Assembly: GCF_000744185.1 (NCBI RefSeq)
Contig: NZ_JQLL01000001.1
Coordinates: forward strand, 496,001-560,000
Length of the DNA: 64,000 bases
Direction: 5' to 3'
From: Carnobacterium funditum DSM 5970
GTDB taxonomy: Bacteria; Bacillota; Bacilli; Lactobacillales; Carnobacteriaceae
Shown: piece by piece, positions 10,104-23,318 of the stretch
How the letters are laid out: each line of letters begins with the position of its first letter
Position numbering within the stretch: the stretch's first letter is position 1
Program-made: the position numbers and the translations under genes
Notes under the pieces: generated by a model
What the model was told of the DNA's origin: nothing
Databases searched by the model: none
What the model saw: the letters and a program-made list of their open reading frames with translations, nothing else

Positions 10104-10132
10104 ATAATAACACAAATCCCTAACCATAGCAA
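10104..10132 (-). promoter_or_regulatory. promoter of the rimP-nusA-infB-rbfA operon
   Basis: On the minus strand, a TTGCTA -35 (10127-10132) and a TATTAT -10 (10104-10109) are separated by 17 bases, and a TG one base before the -10 makes it extended. It lies upstream of rimP and downstream of polC. Confidence 0.75.
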
Positions 10133-10219
10133 CAAAACCAATGGTAAATACGTGTTTTTTTATCTTAGAGTTATCTTAATAGACAAGTTTACATTGCTAA
10201 CCTAGTCTATCTTCTCTAT

Positions 10220-13200
10220 CTAAAATAAATCAAATAGGGAAAGTTGATTTTCGTCGGGCATTCCTTTTAAGACACCATTTTCATTCATATACTCAATAAC
10301 TGTTTTAGATACTTTTCCGCGTTTACTTAAATCCTCTTTAGATAAAAAGGGTTTATCTAATCTAGCTTCTACTATTTGATTAGCCACATTGGCACCTAAA
10401 CTTGGTACAGCTCTAAAGGGTGCAATCAAAGAAGTGCCTTCAATGACAAAATCTTTCGCGTCAGATTTAGCTAGATCAATCATTTTAAAATTCATTCCAC
10501 GCTCCACCATCTCATTGGCTAATTCTAAGACAGTTAAAACATTTTTTTCTTTTGTTGAGGCATCCAGGCCTTTATCTGTAATTTCTTTCATTTTAACTTT
10601 TATACTTTCTTTTCCTTGGCACATAGCTACTAATTCAAAATCCGTAGCACGAACAGAAAAATAAGCAGCATAATACAAAATAGGAAAGTGGACTTTATAA
10701 TAAGCTACACGAAGAGCCATTAAGACATAAGCAGCAGCATGTGCTTTAGGAAACATATACTTAATTTTTAAACATGAGTCAATGTACCATTCTGGAACTT
10801 TTTCAGCTCGCATCTCTTTTTGCCATTCATCAGGAATTCCTTTGCCTTTACGGACAGATTCCATAATTTTAAAGGCTAGTCCATCCTCTACACCATTGTG
10901 CATTAAATAAACCATGATATCATCACGACAGCCAATAACTTCAGATAAAGAAATATCATTTTCGCGTATTAATTCTTCTGCATTGCCTAACCACACGTCG
11001 GTTCCGTGAGAAAGTCCTGAGATCTGAAGCAACTCAGCAAACGTTGTTGGCTTCGTTTGTTCTAACATACCACGAACAAAGCGAGTACCAAATTCTGGAA
11101 TACCCAATGTTCCTGTTTTAGATTGAATTTGTTCAGCGGTAACATCTAGTACTTCTGTTCCACCAAAAATTTTCATTACCTCTGGATCATCTGTTGGTAT
11201 TGTTAGAGGATCAATTCCCGATAAATCTTGCAACATCCGAATAACAGTAGGATCGTCATGTCCTAAAATATCTAATTTTAACACATTATCGTGAATGGAG
11301 TGAAAATCAAAATGAGTTGTTTTCCATTCAGAGTCCTGTGCATCAGCAGGAAATTGGATGGGCGTGAAATCATACACATCCATATAATTTGGAATAACAA
11401 TAATCCCACCTGGGTGTTGACCGGTCGTTCGTTTAACACCCGTCGATCCTTTAGCTAATCGATCAATTTCTGCTGCACGAAAATTCAAATTTTGATCTCG
11501 CTCGTAAGCTTTCACATATCCAAATGCTGTTCGGTCTGCTACTGTACCGATTGTACCTGCTCTAAAAACATACTCATCTCCGAAAAGAACTTTCGTATAA
11601 TCATGTGCTTTTGATTGATAATCGCCAGAGAAATTTAAATCTATATCCGGGACCTTGTCGCCATTAAAACCTAAAAATGTTTCAAATGGAATATCATGTC
11701 CATCTTTATGCAATCTAATCTGACAATTTGGACAGATTTCTTCAGGTAAATCATATCCCGAACCAACAGAACCGTCTGTAAAGAACTTGGAATATTTACA
11801 TTTTGAACAACGGTAATGTGGTGGCATGGGATTAACTTCTGTAATTCCAGTCATAGTAGCCACAAAACTAGATCCAACAGAACCACGCGAACCAACCAAA
11901 TATCCTTCTGAAATACTTTTATGAACGAGTTTTTGTGAAATCAAGTAAATAACTGAAAAGCCATTACCGATGATACTGGTCAATTCTTTTTCCAATCTTT
12001 TTTCAATAATTTCTGGCAAAGGATTTCCATATAAGCGATGGGCTTCATCGTAACTTAATTTACGGATTTCTTCTTCTGAACCTTCAATTTTCGGGGTATA
12101 TAACTCTGTTTTTACAGGTGTCATTTCAGCAACAGATTCAGCTATCATTTGAGTATTTTCAACAACAATTTTGTGTGCTGTCGACTTACCCAAGAAAGCG
12201 AAAGCCTCTAGCATGTCATCAGTTGTTCTAAAATGTACTTTTGGCAACTCACTTCTATTTAACGGATTCGCTCCACCTTGAGAATTTATCAATATTTTAC
12301 GATAAATATAATCTTCAGGATTCAAATAATGGACATTCCCTGTAGCTACAACGGGCGTATCAAGTTCTTCTCCTATTTGAACCATATTCCGGATGATTTC
12401 TTCTAAATCATCCTCCGAATTAACAAGTTCTTGTTCTAGTAAAGGTGCATACACTTCTTTAGGCATGACTTCTAAAAAATCATAAAACTTTGCTTTATTT
12501 TTAGCTTCTTCAACGCCTTTTTGCATCATCGCTTCGAATACTTCACCTTGGTTGCATGCAGAACCTACGATTAGGCCTTCACGTAGCCTAATCAGTTCTG
12601 ATCGAGGAATTCTTGCATTTCTAAAAAAATACTGTGTCATCGATAATGAGACTAATTTAAACAAGTTTTTTAATCCCGTTTGTGTGGTTGCAATGATCGT
12701 ACTATGGAAAGGGCGAGCACGTTTGTACGAATCCCCTTCACCAATTCGATCATTTAATTGATTGTGATTAACTATTTGATAGTCTTCTTCAGCTTCTTTT
12801 AAAAACAACCAACAGAGAAAGCCTGTCGATTCAGCATCATAAATAGCCCTATGATGTTGCTCTAAAGCTACACCATATTTTTTAGCCAAGGTATTTAATC
12901 TATGACTTTTTAATTGTGGATGAAGAAATCTAGATAACTCCAGTGTATCAATGACTGGATTACTATTTTCAGCCAAGCCTTGTCTTGCGTTACTTGTATT
13001 TAAAAAACCCATATCAAAACTAGCATTATGTGCAACTAATATATGTTCTTTTGCAAAATCTTCAAACAAGGCTAATACTTCTTTTTCAGTTTTTGATCCT
13101 CTAACCATATCATCAGTGATCCCTGTTAAATTTATTGTCGTTTGTGATAGAGGATGACCGGGGTCAATGAAATATTCGAACTTTTCAATCACATTTCCTT

Positions 13201-14563
13201 TATACATTTTAACAGCTGATAATTCAATTATCTTGTTATAAACTGCAGACAACCCTGTAGTCTCTACATCAAAAACAACATAAGTTGCTTCGGCTAACTC
13301 TATATCACTAGAGTGATACGCAATCGGAATCCCATCATCAACGATATTAGCTTCTATACCATATAATATTTTTACACCGTATTTTTGTCCAGCTTGAAAA
13401 GCATCTGGAAAAGATTGAGCTCCAGCATGATCGGTTATCGCTATGGCTGGATGACCCCATTTTGCTGCTTGAGCAACTAAATCAGTAATGTTATTTGTTG
13501 CATCCATTTGACTCATATTACTATGCAAGTGCATTTCAACACGTTTACTATCTTTTGGCGCCATATCTTTTCGTTCTTCATGGAAGCTTTCGGAAATATC
13601 TTGGGCATTTAAAACTAAATCTCGCATAAAATTATCCTCTTGGACACTTCCACGTGCTTTCACCCACATACCTTTTTTGATGGCCGCGAAAGCCGCTTCG
13701 TCTTCAGGTGTATTCGAGAATTTTTTGACAGTAAAAGATGAAGAATAATCAGTAATTTTGACAATCAATAATTGACGTTCTGAACGAAGAACACGAATTT
13801 CCACATCAAATACAAAACCTTCAATAGTTACTCGTCTTTCTTCTTCTATAATCTGATCCATTTGTTTAATTTCTTCTTTATCAGCTATCTTCCGGCCTAA
13901 AACGATTGGTCCTTTAGCAATATTTTCAATTCCTTTTTCTTTATTGTATTTCTTTTCGTCTTCAGCTTTCTTTAAGTTTTCACCTGCTCGTATACTTAAT
14001 AAAGCATCAGCTTCTTCTTTTTTTTCTTTAAACTCTGTTATTTTATTGTTGTAACTGTCTTCATCGATAACTGGTTCTATTTTAAAAGATGGAAAGCCTA
14101 AACTTTGATAGGCTACTTCCACGGGTGGTAGATACTGATTAATTAAACGACCTTTTACTACTTCATTCTCAACTAAAAACTGAATTTTTTTCCCATTCAA
14201 TAAAGGAAATTGCTCTTGAAATGCACGATTACATAATGGTGATGAAACACCACTTCTTTTTACGACTGAAGGCCAATACTGTTCTAGCTTTTCAACCGTT
14301 ATGTGAGGGTTTATCGCTTCAATCGATACTTCGATAGCCGCGATAGAACTAAAGGTCAATTGAAGTTTTTCAATAAACAGTTGATAAACTTCAAAAGGCA
14401 AAATATCTGTAAATCGCAAGTTAAAATGCCATGTTTTTGAAAATTTATGCACTGTTACTTTTTTTATTTCACCTTTTTCAAAATAAGATTGATATTCTAT
14501 TGCGTTTTGTAACCCTATTTGCTCCAGCAATTTCTGAAATAATTCTTTTTGATTTAAACTCAT
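10220..14563 (-). CDS. polC: DNA polymerase III PolC-type alpha subunit
   Basis: Main replicative polymerase of low-GC Gram-positives. Domains in order: N-terminal region; OB fold; PHP domain split by the proofreading exonuclease ([11 protein letters not shown] near residue 344, VFDVETTGL near residue 429); a four-cysteine zinc site (CSKCKYSKF ... CPNCQ, about 916-947); and the polymerase core with PDIDLNF near residue 971. The ATG at 14563 lies 10 bases after AAAGGAG, giving 1447 residues, normal for PolC; the extension to 14593 contains that site. It is downstream of proS. Confidence 0.98.
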   Translation of the reverse strand: MSLNQKELFQKLLEQIGLQNAIEYQSYFEKGEIKKVTVHKFSKTWHFNLRFTDILPFEVYQLFIEKLQLTFSSIAAIEVSIEAINPHITVEKLEQYWPSVVKRSGVSSPLCNRAFQEQFPLLNGKKIQFLVENEVVKGRLINQYLPPVEVAYQSLGFPSFKIEPVIDEDSYNNKITEFKEKKEEADALLSIRAGENLKKAEDEKKYNKEKGIENIAKGPIVLGRKIADKEEIKQMDQIIEEERRVTIEGFVFDVEIRVLRSERQLLIVKITDYSSSFTVKKFSNTPEDEAAFAAIKKGMWVKARGSVQEDNFMRDLVLNAQDISESFHEERKDMAPKDSKRVEMHLHSNMSQMDATNNITDLVAQAAKWGHPAIAITDHAGAQSFPDAFQAGQKYGVKILYGIEANIVDDGIPIAYHSSDIELAEATYVVFDVETTGLSAVYNKIIELSAVKMYKGNVIEKFEYFIDPGHPLSQTTINLTGITDDMVRGSKTEKEVLALFEDFAKEHILVAHNASFDMGFLNTSNARQGLAENSNPVIDTLELSRFLHPQLKSHRLNTLAKKYGVALEQHHRAIYDAESTGFLCWLFLKEAEEDYQIVNHNQLNDRIGEGDSYKRARPFHSTIIATTQTGLKNLFKLVSLSMTQYFFRNARIPRSELIRLREGLIVGSACNQGEVFEAMMQKGVEEAKNKAKFYDFLEVMPKEVYAPLLEQELVNSEDDLEEIIRNMVQIGEELDTPVVATGNVHYLNPEDYIYRKILINSQGGANPLNRSELPKVHFRTTDDMLEAFAFLGKSTAHKIVVENTQMIAESVAEMTPVKTELYTPKIEGSEEEIRKLSYDEAHRLYGNPLPEIIEKRLEKELTSIIGNGFSVIYLISQKLVHKSISEGYLVGSRGSVGSSFVATMTGITEVNPMPPHYRCSKCKYSKFFTDGSVGSGYDLPEEICPNCQIRLHKDGHDIPFETFLGFNGDKVPDIDLNFSGDYQSKAHDYTKVLFGDEYVFRAGTIGTVADRTAFGYVKAYERDQNLNFRAAEIDRLAKGSTGVKRTTGQHPGGIIVIPNYMDVYDFTPIQFPADAQDSEWKTTHFDFHSIHDNVLKLDILGHDDPTVIRMLQDLSGIDPLTIPTDDPEVMKIFGGTEVLDVTAEQIQSKTGTLGIPEFGTRFVRGMLEQTKPTTFAELLQISGLSHGTDVWLGNAEELIRENDISLSEVIGCRDDIMVYLMHNGVEDGLAFKIMESVRKGKGIPDEWQKEMRAEKVPEWYIDSCLKIKYMFPKAHAAAYVLMALRVAYYKVHFPILYYAAYFSVRATDFELVAMCQGKESIKVKMKEITDKGLDASTKEKNVLTVLELANEMVERGMNFKMIDLAKSDAKDFVIEGTSLIAPFRAVPSLGANVANQIVEARLDKPFLSKEDLSKRGKVSKTVIEYMNENGVLKGMPDENQLSLFDLF

Positions 14564-14606
14564 AAACGACTGACTCCTTTCAATTACACTCACTTACTCT
14601 AAATAA

Positions 14607-14665
14607 AGACAGCAAAGGAAGCACAGACAAGTAAAAATGTACTTGTATCGGCTCCCTTTGTTTCT
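14607..14665 (-). other. stem-loop between proS and polC
   Basis: The 80-base gap holds an interrupted inverted repeat (AAAGG ... CCTTT outside, ACAAGTA ... TACTTGT inside). The T-run after it is poor on the minus strand. It may be a weak terminator or a processing site. Confidence 0.4.
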
Positions 14666-14672
14666 TTATCCT

Positions 14673-16391
<1,719 letters not shown>

Positions 16392-16440
16392 TTATCTCCT
16401 TTAGTATTTAAGATGTAGTATTTTATTTATATACTTTTTT

Positions 16441-17715
16441 CTATTTCAAAAAGTAGGTTTGAATATCATTCCATGTTACTAGGACCATTAATATGAGTAA
16501 TAATCCTACTCCAATTAATGTGATAATTCCCTCTTTTTCTTGGCTTAAGGGTTTCCCTCTAATTCCTTCAATACTATTTAATAGCAATTTACCACCATCT
16601 AAAGCTGGTACGGGTAAAAGATTAATAATTCCCAAATTGATACTTAAAATGCCCATCCAATTCAATACTCCAATGTAGCCTGTTTTAACAACGGCTTCAG
16701 TCGTCGCATAGATAGCTACTGGACCACCAAACATATCAACCGAAAATCCTTTAGTAAAAATAGAGCCTAACGCAGTCAATATCTGTACAATTACCATCCA
16801 TGTGTACGTAAAGCCAAACAACAGTTTAGCCATAAAAGATGTTTCGATAGGAGCTTGTACCCCTATCATACCAATTTTTGAACCGTCATTTCCTTTTACC
16901 GCTTCAGGGATGACGACAATTTTCTTTTCAGAATTGCCAGTTGATTTTACAGTAAACATCAATGATTGATCAGGACTTTTTTGAATAACTTTTACTATTT
17001 CTTTCCAACTATCCATCGGTTGATCATTGATTGCAACAACCTGATCTCCTTCTGATAAGCCCGCTTCATAAGCTGGCTTATTATCTACGATTGATCCTAA
17101 TTTATTTTCATCACTGACCACTCCTCCTTGTAAAAAAGCCATTAGAGTAAACGTGATAATAGCTAAAATAATATTATTCATAGGACCAGCAAAGTTAGTC
17201 ATCATTCTTTGAGGTAGACTTGCTGCCTGGAATTGAACATCAAGTGGAGCAATTTGAACTTCTGTTCCGTCTTCTTCAATTAAGAGAGCGTTTCGTTTTA
17301 CTGGGTAACGAACCAGTTGATTCTCATTACCAGAAAGGTAGCCTTCTATATATAAATCGTTCTCTAAATCGATAGCACTAACTTGTATAGGGACAACTTC
17401 AAGTAATTGTTTTTTCTTGAAAGTATTGATTGTTGTTACTTCATCCTTTTCGTCTAATAGGATTCCTACAGACATACCTGGTTTAATTTCTGTTTCTTCT
17501 TCATAACCGGCCATTCTGACGTAACCGCCGATTGGCAGAATACGTATAGTAAAAGTGGTCTCATTTTTGCGATAAGAAAAAATCTTTGGCCCAAAACCAA
17601 TAGCAAATTCTCTAACTAATATCCCCGCTTTTTTTGCAAAATAGTAATGTCCAAATTCATGAAAAATGACTAACACACTAAAAACGAATATGAAGGTAAT
17701 AATTGTTGTAACCAT
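16441..17715 (-). CDS. rseP: RIP metalloprotease RseP (site-2 protease family)
   Basis: Intramembrane zinc protease that cleaves anti-sigma factors or signal peptides within the membrane. HEFGH (residues 19-23) lies in the first membrane helix, a PDZ domain occupies about residues 200-280, and a second metal-ligand region with the segment NLLPVPALDGGKLLL lies near residue 365, followed by C-terminal helices. It has 424 residues, normal for the family. It lies between dxr and proS. Confidence 0.95.
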   Translation of the reverse strand: MVTTIITFIFVFSVLVIFHEFGHYYFAKKAGILVREFAIGFGPKIFSYRKNETTFTIRILPIGGYVRMAGYEEETEIKPGMSVGILLDEKDEVTTINTFKKKQLLEVVPIQVSAIDLENDLYIEGYLSGNENQLVRYPVKRNALLIEEDGTEVQIAPLDVQFQAASLPQRMMTNFAGPMNNIILAIITFTLMAFLQGGVVSDENKLGSIVDNKPAYEAGLSEGDQVVAINDQPMDSWKEIVKVIQKSPDQSLMFTVKSTGNSEKKIVVIPEAVKGNDGSKIGMIGVQAPIETSFMAKLLFGFTYTWMVIVQILTALGSIFTKGFSVDMFGGPVAIYATTEAVVKTGYIGVLNWMGILSINLGIINLLPVPALDGGKLLLNSIEGIRGKPLSQEKEGIITLIGVGLLLILMVLVTWNDIQTYFLK

Positions 17716-17727
17716 TCTATCTCTCCT

Positions 17728-18870
17728 TTAAATCCAACTCAAAACTTTTTCCCGAGTATCCTTATCGACTTCTAAAAGAATAGCGAGATCCGGTTTTTGT
17801 AGTTCTTTTTCTTGGTAAACAGCTTTATAGACTAATCTTTCAATGTCTAAAAAAGATATTTTTTTTTGAATAAATGCCTTTACAGCTATTTCATTCGCTG
17901 CATTCATAACTGTTGGAGCTGTTCCACCTATTCTTCCAGTATCAAAGGCTAATTGCAATAAAGGAAATCGTTGAAAATCCATTTCTTCAAAATGTAACTG
18001 TCCAATCGCTGCTAAGTCAAAGAAATGAGGTTCTTTAATTGGCATACGCTCAGGAAAACCCAAAGCATATTGAATGGGTTCTCGCATATCGCTAGCACCG
18101 AGTTGAGCTTTGATTGTTCCATCAACAAATTGTACCAAAGAATGTACAATGCTTTCACGATGTAAAAGAATCTTAATTTTATCATAATCCATATCAAATA
18201 ACCACCGGGCTTCTATGACCTCTAACCCCTTATTCATCATTGAGGCTGAATCGACAGTAATTTTTTCCCCCATTGACCAATTTGGATGATTCAAAGCATC
18301 TGCAACACTCACATTAGCTAAATCAGCTCTCGAATAATCACGAAAACTTCCACCCGATGCTGTAATAAGTAATTGACTAACATGGTTAATATTTTCACCT
18401 TGTAAACACTGAAAAATTGCAGAATGCTCACTGTCTAAAGGGAAGATTTTTACATTTTTTTTTGATGCTAACCCCATTACTAAGTCTCCAGCTATGACGA
18501 GAGTTTCTTTATTAGCGAGTGCTATTTCTTTCCCTGCTTCTATTGCTGTTAACGTTGGTACCAAACCAATACTTCCCATTAAAGCTGTTACAACTGTATC
18601 TACTTCTTCTATCACAACTAATTCAGACAATCCTTCTTCTTCGTATGTAAACCGAACTTTAGGATAATCTAATTTTAAACGCTGAGCCATTTCTTGCGAT
18701 TTAACCGCTACTACTTTTGGTTTTAATAATTCAATCAATTTTCTTCCTTTTCTTTCATTTTCATGAAAAGAAAAGGCCACTATTTCAAATAAATTAGGAT
18801 AAGATTGAACAACTTGAATCGTATTCGTTCCAACTGAGCCAGTAGCACCTAATAAACAAATTTTTTTCAT
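17728..18870 (-). CDS. dxr: 1-deoxy-D-xylulose-5-phosphate reductoisomerase
   Basis: Second step of the non-mevalonate (MEP) isoprenoid pathway; converts DXP to MEP with NADPH. The N terminus reads LLGATGSVGTNT, the NADPH-binding motif; PLDSEHSAIFQ and the segment DSASMMNKGLEVIEA hold metal- and substrate-binding residues. The length of 380 residues is normal. Many Lactobacillales use the mevalonate pathway instead, so dxr is informative about this lineage. It sits between cdsA and rseP. Confidence 0.96.
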   Translation of the reverse strand: MKKICLLGATGSVGTNTIQVVQSYPNLFEIVAFSFHENERKGRKLIELLKPKVVAVKSQEMAQRLKLDYPKVRFTYEEEGLSELVVIEEVDTVVTALMGSIGLVPTLTAIEAGKEIALANKETLVIAGDLVMGLASKKNVKIFPLDSEHSAIFQCLQGENINHVSQLLITASGGSFRDYSRADLANVSVADALNHPNWSMGEKITVDSASMMNKGLEVIEARWLFDMDYDKIKILLHRESIVHSLVQFVDGTIKAQLGASDMREPIQYALGFPERMPIKEPHFFDLAAIGQLHFEEMDFQRFPLLQLAFDTGRIGGTAPTVMNAANEIAVKAFIQKKISFLDIERLVYKAVYQEKELQKPDLAILLEVDKDTREKVLSWI

Positions 18871-18926
18871 GATAACAAAGCAATTACCTTTAGAAAGATA
18901 ATGACTTCTTCACTTCCTTTCATGAA

Positions 18927-19709
18927 TTAAACTAATGTCAGTAAATATAATACTGGCATTGCAAATAAAATACTGTCAAAACGATCAAGAATACCTCCGT
19001 GACCGGGTAGTATCTTTCCAGAATCTTTTACTTGATAATGGCGTTTTAAAGCTGATTCAACTAAGTCACCTAATTGACCGGAAACTGAAATCAGGATTGC
19101 CAATATAACCGTCATTCCAAATGAAAAATCTAATGGAAAAACAAAAAAATAAATAGTCGCCACAACAAGTGCGCTAAAAACGCCACCTAATGAGCCTTCA
19201 ATTGTTTTATTTGGACTAATGTGTGGCGCAAGTTTATTCTTACCAAACTTACGACCTACTAAGTAAGCACCTATATCCGTTGCCCAAACAATAAATAAAG
19301 CTAACAACAACAACCCCAACCCTTCAAAACGGATGAGTAGAAAGTACTTAAATCCAAACCCAATATAGATAGATCCTAAAATGGCCATAGCTGCGTCATC
19401 AAAGTTAAATTTGTTTTTTGAAAATACAGTCGAAACTAACAAAAGTAATACACAAATATAGAATAACATATTTGCTGAATACAACGTCCCTAATATTCCT
19501 TGCTTTGAAGGAATTAATATAAGCAATAGTGCGATACTAGCTATTAGGCCTTCCACAGATAACAACGAATGTCCTTTCATTCTAAATAGCTCAAATAAAG
19601 CAATAAGACTCAATATAGCTAATGCGGTCGTTAAAATAACAGATCCCATATATACAATAGGTACAAACACGATTAAAGAAAGTATTGCTGTGATAATTCT
19701 TTGTTTCAC
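18927..19709 (-). CDS. cdsA: phosphatidate cytidylyltransferase
   Basis: Makes CDP-diacylglycerol for phospholipid synthesis. It is a polytopic membrane protein of 260 residues with about seven to eight hydrophobic segments. The C-terminal KDSGKILPGHGGILDRFDS region is the family signature. The start is a GTG preceded by AGGAGG. It lies 20 bases after uppS and before dxr. Confidence 0.96.
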   Translation of the reverse strand: MKQRIITAILSLIVFVPIVYMGSVILTTALAILSLIALFELFRMKGHSLLSVEGLIASIALLLILIPSKQGILGTLYSANMLFYICVLLLLVSTVFSKNKFNFDDAAMAILGSIYIGFGFKYFLLIRFEGLGLLLLALFIVWATDIGAYLVGRKFGKNKLAPHISPNKTIEGSLGGVFSALVVATIYFFVFPLDFSFGMTVILAILISVSGQLGDLVESALKRHYQVKDSGKILPGHGGILDRFDSILFAMPVLYLLTLV

Positions 19710-19729
19710 TAATTATTCCCTCCTAGATA

Positions 19730-20506
19730 TTATAATCCACCAAAACGTCTGTGTCTTTTTTGATACACGGCAATGGCATTTTCTAATGATTGTTCATTAA
19801 AGTCTGGCCAAAGTTCTTTTGTGAAATAAAATTCACTATAAGCATTTTGCCAGAGCAAAAAATTACTAATTCTTTCTTCTCCACTTGTTCGAATCAGATA
19901 ATCAACTTCTTGATTATCACCTAATGATGCCGTCATCAACTGTGATTCAAAAATAGCTTCATCTATTTCTTCTAACTTTAAAGTATTGTCTTTCACCAAT
20001 TTCGCTATTTTTTTAGTAGCTTCAAGCATCTCACTTCGACTGCCGTAATTTAATGCGAAATTCAATATCATGCCAGTATTGTTTTTTGTATCTTCAATAG
20101 CTTTCGTGACAGCTTTCTTCGTGTGTAACGGTAACTGATCAGTAAATCCAATAACCTGAACTTTAATATTTTCTTTAATTAATTCAGGTACAAATGTATC
20201 GAAAAAGTCTACTGGTAATTGCATCAGAAAATTCACTTCTGGATCAGGTCGTCTCCAATTTTCAGTCGAAAAGGCATATAAAGTTAAAACGTTAACGCCA
20301 ATCTGGCTGGATCGTCTTGTGATTTTTTTGACTGTGTTCATACCTTCTTTATGTCCTGCAATTCGAGGTAAAAATTTTTTTTGAGCCCAACGTCCATTTC
20401 CATCCATTATAATTGCGATATGAGAAGGTACCTCGTCCATTTCATCAAAAGGACGTGAAGCAATTTTATTTTCTTTTTGTTTCTTTTTTTTAAAAAAATT
20501 TATCAT
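19730..20506 (-). CDS. uppS: undecaprenyl diphosphate synthase
   Basis: Makes the C55 lipid carrier precursor for cell-wall polymers. The motif IAIIMDGNGRWA (catalytic D35) and RTSGEERISNFLLWQ near residue 210 are diagnostic. The length of 258 residues is normal, with a Lys-rich N terminus. The first gene of a uppS-cdsA-dxr-rseP-proS-polC series. A TACAAT -10 with a weak TAGGCA -35 at 17 bases lies just upstream. Confidence 0.97.
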   Translation of the reverse strand: MINFFKKKKQKENKIASRPFDEMDEVPSHIAIIMDGNGRWAQKKFLPRIAGHKEGMNTVKKITRRSSQIGVNVLTLYAFSTENWRRPDPEVNFLMQLPVDFFDTFVPELIKENIKVQVIGFTDQLPLHTKKAVTKAIEDTKNNTGMILNFALNYGSRSEMLEATKKIAKLVKDNTLKLEEIDEAIFESQLMTASLGDNQEVDYLIRTSGEERISNFLLWQNAYSEFYFTKELWPDFNEQSLENAIAVYQKRHRRFGGL

Positions 20507-20696
20507 TTAAACTTCTCCAATCCATTCATCGACTTATACCATTGTATCAAAATCTATTATAAATGCCTATAATAAATAAACATCTTAAGAGATTCCTAGA
20601 TATTTAAACAAACAAGTAAACAATGAGTATCAGATGATATGATAAAAAAATTTTTAACCTCCAGAAATCATAAAGTTATTTATTTTTTTAAAAAAA

Positions 20697-20705
20697 TGGT
20701 ATACT
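20697..20705 (+). promoter_or_regulatory. extended -10 promoter of the 36-aa membrane protein
   Basis: TGGTATACT is an extended -10 element 49 bases before the ATG at 20754. The -35 region is A/T-only and not clear. Confidence 0.5.
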
Positions 20706-20753
20706 TTTTTTAAATTCAAAGTGGCAGACCAACGAACTGAAAGGATGATTAAA

Positions 20754-20864
20754 ATGAGTAAGCTAATCAAACGAATGCTAGTCAGTTTTATAGTATCTTA
20801 TGTAGCCGCACGAGTAACCAGTTTCTTGCTAAAAGAAGAAAAAACTGAACCAACTAATAAATAA
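20754..20864 (+). CDS. small membrane protein, 36 aa
   Basis: A short frame reads MSKLIKRMLVSFIVSYVAARV and then a charged tail. It has one hydrophobic segment (about residues 8-26) after a basic N terminus, so it is probably a single-pass membrane peptide. AAAGGATG lies 7 bases before the ATG; an extended -10 (TGG TATACT, 20697-20705) lies 49 bases upstream; and a strong terminator follows at 20876. I do not recognise the family. The complete transcription unit makes it likely real. Confidence 0.65.
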   Translation: MSKLIKRMLVSFIVSYVAARVTSFLLKEEKTEPTNK

Positions 20865-20875
20865 TTACAAAAAAC

Positions 20876-20918
20876 AAAACACCTCATCAACCTTCAACAA
20901 GGTCGATGAGGTGTTTTT
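20876..20918. terminator. bidirectional terminator between the small membrane gene and frr
   Basis: A stem of about 13 bp (20876-20888 with 20905-20917) encloses a small CCTT/AAGG stem, with A-run on the left and T-run on the right. It ends both converging genes. Confidence 0.9.
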
Positions 20919-20934
20919 ATTCAAAATCTATACA

Positions 20935-21492
20935 TTAAACATCTAACAATTCTTTCTCTTTTTCAGAAGCAATAGCGTCAACATTTTTAATACTTTCATC
21001 TGTCAACTTTTGAATATCTTCTTCATAAGAATGAACGTCATCAGATGTTAATTCTTTATTTTTTTCAGATTTTTTCAATTCATCAATTGCCTCACGTCTG
21101 ATATTACGAACAGAAACTTTTGAATTTTCAGCTTCTTTGCCAACTTGTTTAGCTAATTCTTTACGTCTATCTTCTGTTAACTGAGGAATAACTAGACGTA
21201 TAACGTTGCCATCGTTGTTAGGATTGATTCCAATATCACTTTGCATAAGAACTTTTTCAATATCCTTAAGGACAGTTTTATCAAACGGAGTAATCATCAA
21301 CACACGTGCTTCCGGAATAGAGATTTGTGCAATTTGATTCAAAGGAGTTGGAGCTCCATAATAAATAATTTGAATGCGATCTAATAGCGCAGGATTTGCA
21401 CGTCCTGCTCGAATAGTTCCTAATTCACGTTGGAAAGCTTGCTCTGCTTTCAACATTTTTTCTTTTGTCTCTTTTAATAATTCTATACTCAT
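20935..21492 (-). CDS. frr: ribosome recycling factor
   Basis: Splits post-termination ribosomes together with EF-G. The 185-residue length, the segment [21 protein letters not shown] near residue 19 (positions approximate) and the C-terminal Lys/Glu-rich helices are typical. Its ATG overlaps the pyrH stop codon, so the two are translationally coupled. It is the last gene of the rpsB-tsf-pyrH-frr group and ends at the terminator at 20876-20918. Confidence 0.97.
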   Translation of the reverse strand: MSIELLKETKEKMLKAEQAFQRELGTIRAGRANPALLDRIQIIYYGAPTPLNQIAQISIPEARVLMITPFDKTVLKDIEKVLMQSDIGINPNNDGNVIRLVIPQLTEDRRKELAKQVGKEAENSKVSVRNIRREAIDELKKSEKNKELTSDDVHSYEEDIQKLTDESIKNVDAIASEKEKELLDV

Positions 21493-22217
21493 TATCTTTT
21501 CCCCCTAACGGTAGTCCCAATCGTTTCTCCTAAAACAACTCGTTTAATATTCCCAGGTTCATTAAGATTAAAGACAACTAAAGGTATATTGTTATCCATA
21601 CTTAATGAACTTGCTGTTGAATCCATGACTTGAAGACCTTTATTAATGATATCTAAGTGCGTTAACTCGTCATATTTAATAGCTGAGCTATCTATTTTGG
21701 GATCTGCTGAATATACACCATCAACATTATTTTTTGCCATTAATATCACATCGGCACCAATTTCAGCTGCACGTAAGGCTGCGGTTGTATCTGTAGAGAA
21801 ATAAGGGTTTCCAGTACCGCCTGCGAAAATAACCACACGGCCTTTTTCCAGATGTCTTTCAGCTTTACGACGAATATAAGGTTCAGCAATTTGTCGCATT
21901 TCAATAGATGTTTGGACTCTTGTTGGAACTCCAACATTTTCGAGACAATCTTGTAATGCTAAAGCATTCATAACGGTTGCTAACATCCCCATATAGTCTG
22001 CTTGAGCTCTTTCCATTCCCATTTCAGAACCGACTTGACCACGCCAGATATTTCCGCCACCAACAACTATTGCAATTTCTATACCTAATTCCTTTACTTC
22101 TTTTATTTCTTTACATATATTATTGATAACTGGCGGTTGAATGCCAAATCCTGTATCTCCAGCTAAGGCTTCTCCACTAACTTTTAAGATAACACGTTTG
22201 TATTTCGGTTCAATCAT
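21492..22217 (-). CDS. pyrH: UMP kinase
   Basis: Phosphorylates UMP to UDP; an amino-acid-kinase-fold hexamer regulated by GTP and UTP in other bacteria. It has KVSGEALAG near residue 12 and [10 protein letters not shown] near residue 51. Length 241 residues is normal. The ATG follows GGAGGGG. It is separated from tsf by a terminator (22360) but leads directly into frr. Confidence 0.97.
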   Translation of the reverse strand: MIEPKYKRVILKVSGEALAGDTGFGIQPPVINNICKEIKEVKELGIEIAIVVGGGNIWRGQVGSEMGMERAQADYMGMLATVMNALALQDCLENVGVPTRVQTSIEMRQIAEPYIRRKAERHLEKGRVVIFAGGTGNPYFSTDTTAALRAAEIGADVILMAKNNVDGVYSADPKIDSSAIKYDELTHLDIINKGLQVMDSTASSLSMDNNIPLVVFNLNEPGNIKRVVLGETIGTTVRGKR

Positions 22218-22359
22218 TTTTTCCCCTCCATTGACTCTTACACACTTTGTTTAGTCTACCATATTTCATAAAAAACTTCATTTGTAATCTATAATAATTA
22301 AATTTATTTTTTACTAACAAATTTATTTTTGTCCATGATGTAAAACGATTAAGTGGCAT

Positions 22360-22398
22360 AAAAAAAAGGGAACACATCTAAAATGTGCTCCTTTTTTT
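22360..22398. terminator. intrinsic terminator after tsf
   Basis: A 9-bp stem with one mismatch (22369-22377 with 22383-22391), flanked by an A-run and a T-run, follows the tsf stop on the minus strand. The pyrH-frr pair must have its own promoter or depend on read-through. Confidence 0.85.
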
Positions 22399-22402
22399 CA
22401 TT

Positions 22403-23284
22403 TTATTTGTTTACTTGATTCATAACTTCTTCTGCAAAGTTTTCTTCACGTTTTTGGATACCTTCTCCAACTTCGAAACGAACAAATGATTTTACTGAAG
22501 CGCCTTTAGAAGCTATATATTTGCCTACTGTCATATCTGGATCTTTAACAAAAGGTTGATCTACTAAGCAAATTTCAGCTAGATATTTATTCAAACGACC
22601 AACAATCATTTTCTCAACGATGTTAGCAGGTTTGCCTTCATTTAAAGCTTGTTCTGTTAGTACTTTAGTTTCATGATCAATTTCTTCTTGAGAAACTTGC
22701 TCGCGAGAAACATATTTAGGATTGATAGCAGCAATATGCATTGCAATATCGCGCGCTAATTCTTCGTCTTTTGTACCTTCAAGAACTGCTAAAACTGCAA
22801 TGCGGCCACCCATGTGAGTATATGCGCCAAATGCATCTTCATCAGTTTTTTCAACACGTGAAAAACGACGCAATCCAATTTTTTCACCAATCTTAGTCGT
22901 TGCTGAAAGAATTTCAGATTCAACTGTTCCGTCTCCTGCTTCTAATTTCTGAGCATCTTCAAGAGTTGAAGGATTTCCTTTAGCAATAGTTTCAGTAACG
23001 TCTTTAACTAATTTTTGGAATTGCTCATTTTTTGAAACGAAATCTGTTTCAGAGTTAATTTCGGTAATTGAACCTACGTTACCTGCAACAAATACTCCTG
23101 CTAATCCTTCGGCAGCAATACGGTCAGCTTTTTTAGCTGCTTTCGCCATACCAGTTTCTCTTAAATAATCTACTGCAGCTTCAATATCTCCATCAACAGC
23201 TACTAAAGCTCTTTTTGAATCCATCATACCAACGCCTGTCATATCGCGTAATTCTTTAACTAACTTAGCTGTTACTTGTGCCAT
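22403..23284 (-). CDS. tsf: elongation factor Ts
   Basis: Nucleotide exchange factor for EF-Tu. The N-terminal UBA-like domain ([20 protein letters not shown]) and the [10 protein letters not shown] motif near residue 80 are diagnostic. The length of 293 residues is normal. It is downstream of rpsB across a large hairpin with a T-run, so its expression relative to S2 may be set by partial termination. Confidence 0.98.
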   Translation of the reverse strand: MAQVTAKLVKELRDMTGVGMMDSKRALVAVDGDIEAAVDYLRETGMAKAAKKADRIAAEGLAGVFVAGNVGSITEINSETDFVSKNEQFQKLVKDVTETIAKGNPSTLEDAQKLEAGDGTVESEILSATTKIGEKIGLRRFSRVEKTDEDAFGAYTHMGGRIAVLAVLEGTKDEELARDIAMHIAAINPKYVSREQVSQEEIDHETKVLTEQALNEGKPANIVEKMIVGRLNKYLAEICLVDQPFVKDPDMTVGKYIASKGASVKSFVRFEVGEGIQKREENFAEEVMNQVNK

Positions 23285-23318
23285 TATACTATTCCTCCTA
23301 ATAAATTCTTATACTTTA

